The notes under the pieces are model-generated. The model saw nothing but the letters and a program-made list of their open reading frames with translations. It made no database searches and was not told the origin of the DNA. The translations under genes and the position numbers were made by a program. This document shows, piece by piece, positions 25,867-34,034 of a DNA stretch of 64,000 bases; positions within the stretch are counted from its first letter, which is position 1; each line of letters begins with the position of its first letter. Source of the DNA: UBA5859 sp041940025 (GTDB lineage Bacteria > Pseudomonadota > Gammaproteobacteria > UBA5859); NCBI GenBank assembly GCA_041940025.1, contig JBGTSY010000001.1:372001-436000 (forward strand), read 5' to 3'.

Positions 25867-27058
25867 GACGGTATTGTTGGTTCACAATCTTAAGTAACTG
25901 TTCTGCAATCTCTTCTTTGGGAGCCAAGGGCAACAGAGTTTCACCATGTTGCCAATAGAGATGCAGTGCGTTGGTGTCTACTTCGAATCCGACGTTGGCG
26001 GCCAAAATGTCATTGGCGGCGATCAAATCCAGGTTTTTTCGCTCAAGTTTTGCTTTTGCATTTGTTGATACATTGTCGCTTTCGGCAGCAAAACCTACCA
26101 TAAAGGGCCTGTGTTGTAGATGGCTAATTTCCGCCAGAATATCCTGAGTGCGCTCTAACTCTAAATTTAATGTAGCCATCTCTTTTTTTAGCTTCTGAGT
26201 GGCAACGGATTTAGGGCGGTAGTCCGCTACCGCTGCGGCTGCGATAATTATATCCGTACCTTCGAGCTGTTCACACATTCTTTCGTACATTTGCTCAGCA
26301 CTCTGAACCTGCAGTACTGTGATATGTTGCGGTGGCAGCAAAGACACAGGACCACTGATTAGGATTACTTCAGCGCCCGCTTTGGCTGCAGCTTTGGCGA
26401 TAGCGTAGCCCATTTTCCCAGAGCTGCGATTGGAAATGTAACGTACCGGATCAATGGCTTCCTGAGTGGGGCCGGCATTAATTAAAATTTTCGTGCCAGC
26501 GAGAAATTTATCTGACAATTTGATTTCTAGAAGTTCTACGATTTGCTCTGGCTCCAGCATGCGACCGGGACCCGTCTCGCCACAAGCCTGAGATCCGTCT
26601 GCTGGACCAATTAAATCAATACCACGCTGAGTCAATATATTGCAGTTGTCCCGCACCGCAGCTGCCTGCCACATCTGTTGGTTCATTGCGGGTGCGAGTA
26701 CGATTGGCGCTTGAGTCGCCAAGCAAATGGTTTGCAATAGATCTTCAGCGTGTCCGTGGGCTAACTTGGCAATTTGATTGGCGCTAGCAGGCGCAATCAA
26801 CACTAAATCTGCCCAACGCGCCAAATTTATATGATCCATACCTGCTTCGACTTCGGGGTCAAATAGCTGCGTATACACAGGATTTCCGCTAAGTGACTGA
26901 AATGTAAGGGGATTGATGAATTCTTGTGCGCCTGATGTCATCACTACTTGCACATGGGCCTGTTGTTTGACTAACAGACGCACCAGTTCAGCGGCTTTAT
27001 AAGCGGCTATGCCACCGGTGACGCCTAGCAGGATGTTTTTACCTTCTAACTCTCGCAT
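25856..27058 (-). CDS. coaBC: Bifunctional phosphopantothenoylcysteine decarboxylase / phosphopantothenate-cysteine ligase
   Basis: Two consecutive steps of coenzyme A synthesis. The 400 residues comprise an N-terminal CoaC flavoprotein (LLGVTGGIAAYKAAEL, NLARWADLVLIAPASAN, PAMNQQMW, and the catalytic Cys in SQACGETGPGRM) and a C-terminal CoaB domain (INAGPTQEAIDPVRYISN, SSGKMGYAIA, AAAVADYRPK). The ATG at 27058 is used; a TTG two codons upstream is also open. It is divergent from rpmB and followed by overlapping dut. Confidence 0.96.
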   Translation of the reverse strand: MRELEGKNILLGVTGGIAAYKAAELVRLLVKQQAHVQVVMTSGAQEFINPLTFQSLSGNPVYTQLFDPEVEAGMDHINLARWADLVLIAPASANQIAKLAHGHAEDLLQTICLATQAPIVLAPAMNQQMWQAAAVRDNCNILTQRGIDLIGPADGSQACGETGPGRMLEPEQIVELLEIKLSDKFLAGTKILINAGPTQEAIDPVRYISNRSSGKMGYAIAKAAAKAGAEVILISGPVSLLPPQHITVLQVQSAEQMYERMCEQLEGTDIIIAAAAVADYRPKSVATQKLKKEMATLNLELERTQDILAEISHLQHRPFMVGFAAESDNVSTNAKAKLERKNLDLIAANDILAANVGFEVDTNALHLYWQHGETLLPLAPKEEIAEQLLKIVNQQYRHAN

Positions 27059-27140
27059 CTGCAAATTTTACCTTTTTGTGTTGCCAGCAGTCATCTCCCT
27101 TCTGATTCGTAATATATCCATGCTAATTTCGGTCTTTTCC

Positions 27141-27169
27141 TTGCATATTAATGGTCTTACTGATATAAA
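27141..27169 (+). promoter_or_regulatory. Sigma-70 promoter of rpmB-rpmG
   Basis: The -35 box TTGCAT (27141-27146) and -10 box TATAAA (27164-27169) are separated by exactly 17 bases. Transcription would start near 27176, giving a leader of about 23 bases before the rpmB ATG. This fits a highly expressed ribosomal protein operon. Confidence 0.65.
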
Positions 27170-27198
27170 ATGCGGCTCGATTTTTTAGGAGAAGAGTG

Positions 27199-27435
27199 AT
27201 GTCGAGGGTGTGTCAGGTAACAGGTAAGCGTCCGGTAACGGGAAACAATGTCTCCCATGCCAATAACAAAACTCGGCGTCGATTTTTGCCAAATTTACAT
27301 CGAAAAAGATTCTGGGTGGAAACCGAAAATCGTTGGGTGTCACTCCGGGTATCTTCTAAAGGGCTGCGGATAATCGATAAAAAGGGTATCGATACAGTGA
27401 TGAGCGAAATTCGTGCTCGTGGTGAGACGGTATAA
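27199..27435 (+). CDS. rpmB: 50S ribosomal protein L28
   Basis: Large-subunit ribosomal protein of 78 residues, the standard length. It reads SRVCQVTGKRPVTGNNVSHA followed by NNKTRRRFLPNLH, diagnostic of L28. The start is the ATG at 27199 with an AGGAGAAG ribosome binding site (27187-27194). It is followed 12 bases later by rpmG, the universal gammaproteobacterial rpmBG pair. Confidence 0.98.
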   Translation: MSRVCQVTGKRPVTGNNVSHANNKTRRRFLPNLHRKRFWVETENRWVSLRVSSKGLRIIDKKGIDTVMSEIRARGETV

Positions 27436-27447
27436 AGGAGCTTCCTG

Positions 27448-27603
27448 ATGCGAGATAAAATTAAACTTGTTTCTTCTGCTGGCACTGGTCATTTCTATAC
27501 GACGAATAAGAACAAGCGATCCACTCCGGATAAACTGGAATTTAAGAAATACGATCCCGTGGTGCGAAAACACGTGATATACAAAGAAGAGAAGATGAAA
27601 TAA
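27448..27603 (+). CDS. rpmG: 50S ribosomal protein L33
   Basis: Small large-subunit ribosomal protein of 51 residues. It begins MRDKIKLVSSAGTGHFYTT, followed by NKNKRSTPDKLEFKKYDP and a lysine-rich end. AAAGGAG at 27434-27440 supplies the ribosome binding site. Cys residues of the zinc-binding form are absent, so this is the Cys-less (C-) type. Cotranscribed with rpmB. Confidence 0.97.
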   Translation: MRDKIKLVSSAGTGHFYTTNKNKRSTPDKLEFKKYDPVVRKHVIYKEEKMK

Positions 27604-27649
27604 GCCGCTACTAAGTCCTAGAGGCGAAACGTACTCTTTTAACAGACAA

Positions 27650-28864
27650 CTAGGCAGCCGGAATCTTATCTAATGGCGACCCATATTGTCGCATCTGTCG
27701 CGCAAACTCTACCAGTACCTGCTCTCCGCTCTGCTCCGCATTGTGGCACCACTGTCTGAGGGATTCACACAGGGTTTCGGTACTTTGGGTCGAGCGTAGC
27801 CATAATTTTTGTAACTCAAGTTTATACTGATATACCTTTTCAATGCGTGAATTGTCTTCACAGACTTTTTCTAGTTTGGAACGCGCATGGGAATCTAATA
27901 GATTGTCGTTTCGAATCAATATCTTGCGGTAATTACGGAACTGAAGTCTGGTGGCCCCTTCAATCACATGAATTTCATCCTTAAGCACCGGGATGAGTAC
28001 CTGCCTGCTGTATTGAGCCATGATATGGAATCGGTGGGTGATTACGGAGACTAAAGTTTCCTTATCAATTTCCAATTTTTCAGCAGCCAAGGTGGGTTTA
28101 GGCGCAATCTTTTTAACCTTCACCAAGCCCATGATTTGAAACAGTTTGATGTAATACCAACCCAAATCGATTTCCCAGGGTTGGTTGGATAATTTCGCGG
28201 AACTTGGGTAGGTGTGATGATTGTTGTGTAGCTCTTCGCCTCCCACCAGTAGCCCCCAGGGTATAATGTTGGTGGCCGCATCGGCACATTCGAAATTGCG
28301 GTAGCCCCAGTAATGTCCTATGCCATTAATGACGCCTGCGGCGAAGAAGGGTATCCAGAGCATTTGCACTGCCCAGACGCAGATCCCGGCGGTGCCAAAC
28401 AGCACTAGATAAACCCCAAAAAGCATGCTGATGCCCAGGTAATGAAATCGTCCATAGAGATGGTGCTCCAGCCAGTCATCCGGGGTTCCATGGCCAAACT
28501 TAGCGAGTTCCACTTTATTTTTGGCGGCGTCTCGATAGAGTTCAGAGCCTCGCCAGAGCACCTGCTTAATTCCAAGTATTTGAGGGCTATGGGGATCTTC
28601 CTCGGTGTCACATCGCGCATGGTGTTTTCGGTGAATGGCCACCCACTCTTTAGTCACAATGCCCGTAGTGAGCCACAACCAAAAGCGAAACAGGTGAGCA
28701 AGCGGGGGCTGAATTGTCAACGCTCTATGCGCCTGATGGCGATGAAGATAGAGGGTGACCGAGATGATGGTGCAATGCGTTGTGACTAGGGTGAATATAA
28801 TGAGTTGTGTGGCAGACCATTGGCAGATACCACCGGTTAAGTAGTTGACTATATCGCTATCCAT
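27650..28864 (-). CDS. Membrane fatty acid desaturase (DesA-like)
   Basis: Di-iron acyl desaturase of 404 residues that would introduce a double bond into membrane fatty acids. Three histidine boxes are present: HRHQAH (41-46), HRKHH (78-82) and HNNHH (213-217). Hydrophobic segments flank them (about 18-38, 55-72, 143-185). The C-terminal 140 residues beyond the catalytic core are charged and helical; similarly long desaturases occur in Pseudomonas. The start is the ATG at 28864. An inverted repeat 26-57 bases upstream could bind a regulator. The position of the introduced double bond is not deducible. Confidence 0.9.
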   Translation of the reverse strand: MDSDIVNYLTGGICQWSATQLIIFTLVTTHCTIISVTLYLHRHQAHRALTIQPPLAHLFRFWLWLTTGIVTKEWVAIHRKHHARCDTEEDPHSPQILGIKQVLWRGSELYRDAAKNKVELAKFGHGTPDDWLEHHLYGRFHYLGISMLFGVYLVLFGTAGICVWAVQMLWIPFFAAGVINGIGHYWGYRNFECADAATNIIPWGLLVGGEELHNNHHTYPSSAKLSNQPWEIDLGWYYIKLFQIMGLVKVKKIAPKPTLAAEKLEIDKETLVSVITHRFHIMAQYSRQVLIPVLKDEIHVIEGATRLQFRNYRKILIRNDNLLDSHARSKLEKVCEDNSRIEKVYQYKLELQKLWLRSTQSTETLCESLRQWCHNAEQSGEQVLVEFARQMRQYGSPLDKIPAA

Positions 28865-28889
28865 GTGAATCCATTAATTTTTCAAGGCC

Positions 28890-28921
28890 GTATAATTTCT
28901 CGAGGCGAGTGAAAATTATAC
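28890..28921. repeat. Inverted repeat upstream of the desaturase gene
   Basis: GTATAATTT (28890-28898) and AAATTATAC (28913-28921) are perfect inverted copies. Inside lies CTCG-AGG-CGAG, so the two arms can form a nested stem with a 3-base bulge. On the minus strand it also contains TATAAT, a possible -10 box. It could be an operator for a fatty-acid regulator or a leader hairpin; neither is shown. Confidence 0.45.
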
Positions 28922-29085
28922 CGTTACACCGAATATTAAGCTTGTGCGTCCTGGGTCGCTATCAATTACAAGAGACACCTTTTTCCATAAGTATACCCGA
29001 GTTAAAAGGATTAGCAGCTTTTCACTGACCTACGCAACTTGCGGCGTCCATCAAATGTCAGGAAAGCAATTTTTGGAGTAAGTTC

Positions 29086-30288
29086 ATGAGTGAGGTTTTC
29101 ATTGCCAGGCAACCCATCTATGACGCCAAATTGTCAGTTCATGGATATGAACTACTATACCGGCGCGGAACAATTGGTGGTGCTCGAGTCAAAGATGGAG
29201 AAACCGCTACCTCACAATTGGTTCTCAATGCAATTACCGAATTTGGTATGCGGGACATCGTAGGAAACTGTCCGGCATTTATCAATGTCACAAAAAATTT
29301 CATGTTGGATGACGCCGTACTCGGTTTGGATCCAAAACAAGTCGTGTTAGAAATTTTGGAGGATGTGACAGTTGATGATGTACTTTTTGAGAGTGTGAAA
29401 AAGTTATCTGCTCGAGGGTTTAAAATCGCCTTGGACGATTTTGTTTATAGCAGTGAGTACGATCCTCTGCTGAGATTGATAGATTACGTCAAACTGGACT
29501 TTTTAGAACTAGGCGAAGAAAAAATGAAAGAACATGTCCGCCAATTAATGCCTTTTGATGTACAAATATTGGCGGAAAAGGTAGAAACTGAATCTCAATT
29601 CAAAAAGGCATTTGAAATGGGGTGTGACCTATTTCAGGGATATTTCCTTTCCGAGCCCACCGTGATGAAAAAAGGTCGCCTACCTTCCAATCGGCTGGCT
29701 TCTCTAGAATTGCTCTCCAAACTCGAATCGCAAGCGAATGCCCGTGATCTGGAAGAGGTTATCTCAAAAGATGTCGGCTTAAGCTACAAGATGATGCGCA
29801 TGCTCAATTCTGCTGCTTATCAACTGCCGCAAAAGGTAGCTTCTATTAGACAGGGCGTCGTGCTTTTGGGGAGAAGAAAAATTAAGTCCTTGGCATCTTT
29901 ATTGGTATTGTCGAAATTCGACGACAAGCCTAAGTCGTTACTCATTACTGCCATGATTCGCGCCAAAATGTGTGAAGGTTTGGGTGCCATGATTGGTCTG
30001 CCTAATAACGATCAACTATTTACTATCGGTCTTTTTTCCGCCCTTGACTCCATTACAAGTGTGCCGCTCCCGGACGTGATCAGTGCCTTGCCCTTAGAAG
30101 ATGAGACGGTAGCGGCGCTGCTACTACATGAAGGTGATGGTGGAAAATTATTAAGTAGCGTATTACATTATGAAAAAGGGGATTTTTCAGAAATGAAAGC
30201 ATACAAGTTAAATTCCCGCAAAGTACGTAATCTCTATTTCGATTCGGTCAAATGGGCGGAGGAGGTGGGCTCCTCTATGAGCGAGTAG
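29086..30288 (+). CDS. EAL-HDOD (YuxH-like) signalling protein, EAL degenerate
   Basis: Cytoplasmic 400-residue protein with an N-terminal EAL-like domain (about 1-195) and a C-terminal HDOD domain (about 198-385, LESQANARDLEEVISKDVGL onward). The EAL signature reads YELLYRR (21-27), and the DDFG-type metal motif reads DDFV (117-120); VKLD is retained (135-138). Loss of these catalytic residues argues against c-di-GMP hydrolysis, as is usual for this family. The start is the ATG at 29086 with TTGGAG upstream. Its 3' end overlaps the convergent hydantoinase gene by 14 bases. Confidence 0.88.
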   Translation: MSEVFIARQPIYDAKLSVHGYELLYRRGTIGGARVKDGETATSQLVLNAITEFGMRDIVGNCPAFINVTKNFMLDDAVLGLDPKQVVLEILEDVTVDDVLFESVKKLSARGFKIALDDFVYSSEYDPLLRLIDYVKLDFLELGEEKMKEHVRQLMPFDVQILAEKVETESQFKKAFEMGCDLFQGYFLSEPTVMKKGRLPSNRLASLELLSKLESQANARDLEEVISKDVGLSYKMMRMLNSAAYQLPQKVASIRQGVVLLGRRKIKSLASLLVLSKFDDKPKSLLITAMIRAKMCEGLGAMIGLPNNDQLFTIGLFSALDSITSVPLPDVISALPLEDETVAALLLHEGDGGKLLSSVLHYEKGDFSEMKAYKLNSRKVRNLYFDSVKWAEEVGSSMSE

Positions 30289-32230
30289 GCATTTTCTGTT
30301 GTAGGTGTAAGTGTCCTACTTCATCTTTAGTAACACTCCAGTTCTTGGTGACAAAGGTTGTGGCGTGATCCTCCGCGACGATTAATTCTCCTGAATATGT
30401 TCGATTCGGCTCAAGTGCGTCACGTGAAATGATTCTATTATCTTGTGTTTTGACATGGTCAAATTCAGTTCTTAGATTTGCGGATCTCACATCAGGTAGT
30501 TCGGGTGGGTTGCGTTTTTGTTGAGCGGTGAGACGGATATTTGCCAACTCTACGCTAGTGCTCAGTCGATGACCGAAAAATTGTTTATGGCTGTGATGAA
30601 ACAGAGTTTCTGAGTCAGCGACATTGTGCCAGGGAATATCAAGGCAATAACTTTGACCTGAATAGCGAAGCTCCAGTACTCGACTAAAATCTGTCTGCTC
30701 TTCAGAGAGTGCAATTTGAGTTAATGCTTCAGTTTTTAAGGACTCAAACAGTGATTCAACCTCATCGTTTGAGAAATTTGTTAAAGATCTACCCACTGTT
30801 AAGCTTAGAGTTCTACCCATCGGGGCACATAACATACCAAAAGCCGAAAATAGCCCACTATATTGAGGCACCAATGCGTGTTGAATACCGAGACGTTCTG
30901 CCAGTTCACAGAGATGTAAACCTCCTGCACCGCCAAAACAGACCAATGTAAACTCAGTAGGATCGATTCCACGTTGCAGAGAGATTTGCTCTAGGGCTCT
31001 CGCTATATGTTGGTTGGTGATATCAATGATGCCTTGAGCGGCAGCACGTCGTGTACATGTTAGTTGAGCTGCGATGGTCTCTATTGCCCTAACACCTGCT
31101 TGTTTATTTAGCCGTAAACTGCCGCCGAGAGATTGGCTGGCGGGGAGGCGCTGCAACACTAGGTTGGCATCAGTGACCGTTGCTTTATCTCCTCCGAAAC
31201 CGTAGCAAGCCGGTCCTGGATCCGCGCCTGCCGAAGCGGGACCCACTTGTAAGGCACCCCCCTCGTCGAGGTATGCAATGGATCCACCACCGGCACCGAT
31301 AGTGTGAATGTCTACGATGGGCAAGCTTAAAGGCAGTGAGCCAATCCTGCCTTCCTTAGTAAGACAGATATCGCCATCGATGAGCGCCACATCGGTAGAG
31401 GTGCCTCCCATATCGAAGGTGATCAATTTTTTCTTGCGAAGACCTTCAGCGATGGTTTTGGCGGCAATTAAACCTCCTGCAGGCCCTGAAAGTAATAGAC
31501 TCACTGCCAGAGCCGCTGCGCGCTCGGCATCAATGGTTTCGCCGCTGGATTGCATCACTTCAACTCTGGCTGGCGTCACTTGACGAGATAGGTTAGTTAG
31601 ATACGTTTGTACTACGGGCGCAACTCTGGCGTTTAGCAGAGTAGCCATAGCTCTTTCATACTCTTTGTATTCTGGAAGTACATGGGATGAACGGGAGATG
31701 AAATACTTGCCATTCAGTCTGGCTTCGATTGCCTTTTCATATTGGTTATCCACGAAAGAAAACAGTAAGCAGACGGCTATCGATTGTGGGGCAAGTTTCT
31801 CTAGAGCATGTTCGAGTTGCGACAAATCTTCGTCGCTAAGGGGGTCGAGTAATTCTCCCTTTGCACTCACACGGCCTCCCGTTTCCAAACAGAGTGCAGG
31901 ATCGATAAACGGGGCAGGTTTATCTGGAGTGATATCGTAGAGATGTCTGCGTGTTTGACGACCAATGTTGATAATATCTTTAAAACCTCGGTTGGTGATG
32001 AAGACAGTTTTTGCGCCTTGAGATTGCAACACTGCATTGGTCGCGACCGTGGTACCGTGTACAATGAGTAAATCCTGCAAATTGATGTTTAAATCTTTAA
32101 TCCCTTGTAAAATGGCTAACTCTGGGGCTTGCGGTGTAGACAACACTTTATGTACGAGAAAACTGTCATTGTGCCAAAAGACAAAATCGGTAAATGTACC
32201 GCCAGTATCTACCCCCAAGATAGGTTTCAT
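30275..32230 (-). CDS. Hydantoinase/oxoprolinase family protein, HyuA-like
   Basis: ATP-dependent ring-opening hydrolase subunit of the hydantoinase A/5-oxoprolinase family, 651 residues. The N-terminal hydantoinase domain begins GVDTGGTFTDFVFW; the actin-like ATPase core shows ITFDMGGTSTDVALID, LLSGPAGGL, IGAGGGSIAYLDEGG and SAGADPGPACYG; the C-terminal part includes ELRYSGQSY. Known enzymes usually need a HyuB partner, but none is encoded beside it here. The substrate could be a hydantoin, 5-oxoproline or a related cyclic amide, or acetone/acetophenone as in carboxylase relatives. Confidence 0.87.
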   Translation of the reverse strand: MKPILGVDTGGTFTDFVFWHNDSFLVHKVLSTPQAPELAILQGIKDLNINLQDLLIVHGTTVATNAVLQSQGAKTVFITNRGFKDIINIGRQTRRHLYDITPDKPAPFIDPALCLETGGRVSAKGELLDPLSDEDLSQLEHALEKLAPQSIAVCLLFSFVDNQYEKAIEARLNGKYFISRSSHVLPEYKEYERAMATLLNARVAPVVQTYLTNLSRQVTPARVEVMQSSGETIDAERAAALAVSLLLSGPAGGLIAAKTIAEGLRKKKLITFDMGGTSTDVALIDGDICLTKEGRIGSLPLSLPIVDIHTIGAGGGSIAYLDEGGALQVGPASAGADPGPACYGFGGDKATVTDANLVLQRLPASQSLGGSLRLNKQAGVRAIETIAAQLTCTRRAAAQGIIDITNQHIARALEQISLQRGIDPTEFTLVCFGGAGGLHLCELAERLGIQHALVPQYSGLFSAFGMLCAPMGRTLSLTVGRSLTNFSNDEVESLFESLKTEALTQIALSEEQTDFSRVLELRYSGQSYCLDIPWHNVADSETLFHHSHKQFFGHRLSTSVELANIRLTAQQKRNPPELPDVRSANLRTEFDHVKTQDNRIISRDALEPNRTYSGELIVAEDHATTFVTKNWSVTKDEVGHLHLQQKMPTRS

Positions 32231-32321
32231 CGTTCCCTTGCTTTTACTTAATGACTGAATTTAATTTTTATTTGCATCTCAATGGTTGCATTGCGAATGA
32301 TTTTAACGACAATACAAATCC

Positions 32322-33269
32322 ATGAACGCACCCGTATTAGTTGATATTCAACAGTTAACTCGAGATTTTGGACCACTGCGTGCGGTGGATGAAATCTCTT
32401 TTCAAGTCCATCAGGGCGAGGTTTTGGGTTTCCTAGGTCCCAACGGTGCTGGCAAGTCTTCCACCATGCAAATGATCACGGGTAATTTAGCGCCCACTTC
32501 TGGACAGATCCAGATCAATGGTATCGATTTATTGGATTCACCGAAACAAGCAAAAGCACAAATTGGCTATTTACCTGAGCAGCCGCCAATCTATCCGGAT
32601 TTAACCGTAAATGAATACCTGCGATATGCGGCTAAGCTGAATGGTATCAAAGGCTCAGAAATTAAAACCTCTGTTGAACAAGCAAAGTCGCGCTGTGGTT
32701 TGGACAAGGTGGGCAGCAGGCTGACGGGTAATTTATCGAAGGGATACCAACAGCGGGTTGGTATCGCACAGGCCATTATTCACTCCCCGAAAGTGGTCAT
32801 TTTTGACGAGCCCACAGTGGGTTTGGATCCCATTCAGATCCGCGAGATCCGTGCACTGATCCAGGAACTCAAAAGCGACCACAGTGTGATTTTATCTACC
32901 CATATCTTGCCCGAAGTACAGACCATGTGTGATCGCGTATTGATGATTAATCGTGGCAAGCTTCTAATGAGTGAGGAGATGAATGCGCTGCTAGGTGATC
33001 ACTCCCAGTCTATCTTGCTGGTGGGATTTAACCGCACAATTGAGATCTCGGCATTACAGGCGATCCCCTCTATTCAACGGGTGGAATCAATAGCGGATAA
33101 TCGTTATCGCTTGGTGACCGATGCACCTGTTGAAGCGGCTGAAGCCATTGTGCAGCAATCAGTGGTAGAGGATTGGCATCTAATAGAGTTACATCAGGAA
33201 AAGCGCTCTTTGGAACAAGTATTTGTGGATACCGTATACAGTGATCAGGACGAAGCCCTTAGCCAATGA
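32322..33269 (+). CDS. ABC transporter ATP-binding protein (GldA-like)
   Basis: ATPase subunit of an ABC-2-type exporter, 315 residues. Walker A GPNGAGKSS (39-47), signature LSKGYQQRVG, Walker B VVIFDEPTVGLDP and the switch His in STHILPEV are all intact. A C-terminal extension of about 90 residues follows, as in GldA/CcmA-like ATPases. It overlaps the permease gene by 4 bases. It is first of four genes (ATPase, permease, GldG-like, DUF4340). The transported substrate is unknown; the Gld name reflects Bacteroidota homologs and does not imply gliding. Confidence 0.9.
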   Translation: MNAPVLVDIQQLTRDFGPLRAVDEISFQVHQGEVLGFLGPNGAGKSSTMQMITGNLAPTSGQIQINGIDLLDSPKQAKAQIGYLPEQPPIYPDLTVNEYLRYAAKLNGIKGSEIKTSVEQAKSRCGLDKVGSRLTGNLSKGYQQRVGIAQAIIHSPKVVIFDEPTVGLDPIQIREIRALIQELKSDHSVILSTHILPEVQTMCDRVLMINRGKLLMSEEMNALLGDHSQSILLVGFNRTIEISALQAIPSIQRVESIADNRYRLVTDAPVEAAEAIVQQSVVEDWHLIELHQEKRSLEQVFVDTVYSDQDEALSQ

Positions 33270-34021
33270 AAAAGATTATCTACATCGCAAGCAATGAGGC
33301 CCGGAGACTATTTTACTCTCCTTTGGCGTGGACGGTATTGGCTGCAGTGCAGGTGGTACTGGGGTTTATGTATGTGATGCAATTACAGTTTTATCAACAA
33401 GTGCAATCACAGTTGTTGGCCAGTCCGGAGCCTGTGGGTGTGACGGAAATAGTCGCAGTGCCAATTTTTGGTAATGCGGCAGTGGTATTACTACTAGTGA
33501 GCCCCTTGTTGACTATGCGATTGCTGAGTGATGAACGCAGTAATAAGACTTTGGCATTGTTATTTTCCGCGCCTTTATCGATGACAGAAATTATATTAGG
33601 CAAATATCTTGGCATGATGATTTTTTTCACCATGATGCTGTTGGTGATATGTATCATGCCTTTGAGTCTGTTATTGGGTGCGCAGCTTGATTTTGGACTG
33701 TTGGCTTCCAGTGTGTTGGGTTTATGGTTAATTTTAGCCGCATTTTCAGCGGTTGGTTTGTTCATGTCCGCTCTCACTGCTAATGTAACCATCGCAGCGG
33801 TGAGCACATTTGGCGTGTTATTGATGTTATGGATTTTAGACTGGGCTGGTGATATGCCAGATTCACAACTGAGCGAGTTGTTTTCTTATCTTTCCATATT
33901 GACCCATTATGAGTCGATGTTACGAGGGGTGTTTAACTCTGCAGATCTCCTCTACTACGGTCTTTTCGTAACGACTTTCTTAGGCTTGGCCATTAAACGG
34001 CTGGATGCCGAACGTATCTAG
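33266..34021 (+). CDS. ABC-2-type permease (GldF-like)
   Basis: Integral membrane subunit of 251 residues with about six hydrophobic segments (for example LAWTVLAAVQVVLGFMYV, VLLLVSPLLTMRLL, MIFFTMMLLVICIMPLSLLL). The motif LLTMRLLSDERSNKTLALLFSAPL is the conserved coupling-helix region of GldF/NosY-type permeases. It is translationally coupled to the ATPase gene by a 4-base overlap. Works with the ATPase just upstream. Confidence 0.88.
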   Translation: MKKIIYIASNEARRLFYSPLAWTVLAAVQVVLGFMYVMQLQFYQQVQSQLLASPEPVGVTEIVAVPIFGNAAVVLLLVSPLLTMRLLSDERSNKTLALLFSAPLSMTEIILGKYLGMMIFFTMMLLVICIMPLSLLLGAQLDFGLLASSVLGLWLILAAFSAVGLFMSALTANVTIAAVSTFGVLLMLWILDWAGDMPDSQLSELFSYLSILTHYESMLRGVFNSADLLYYGLFVTTFLGLAIKRLDAERI

Positions 34022-34034
34022 GCAAGAGAGTTCT

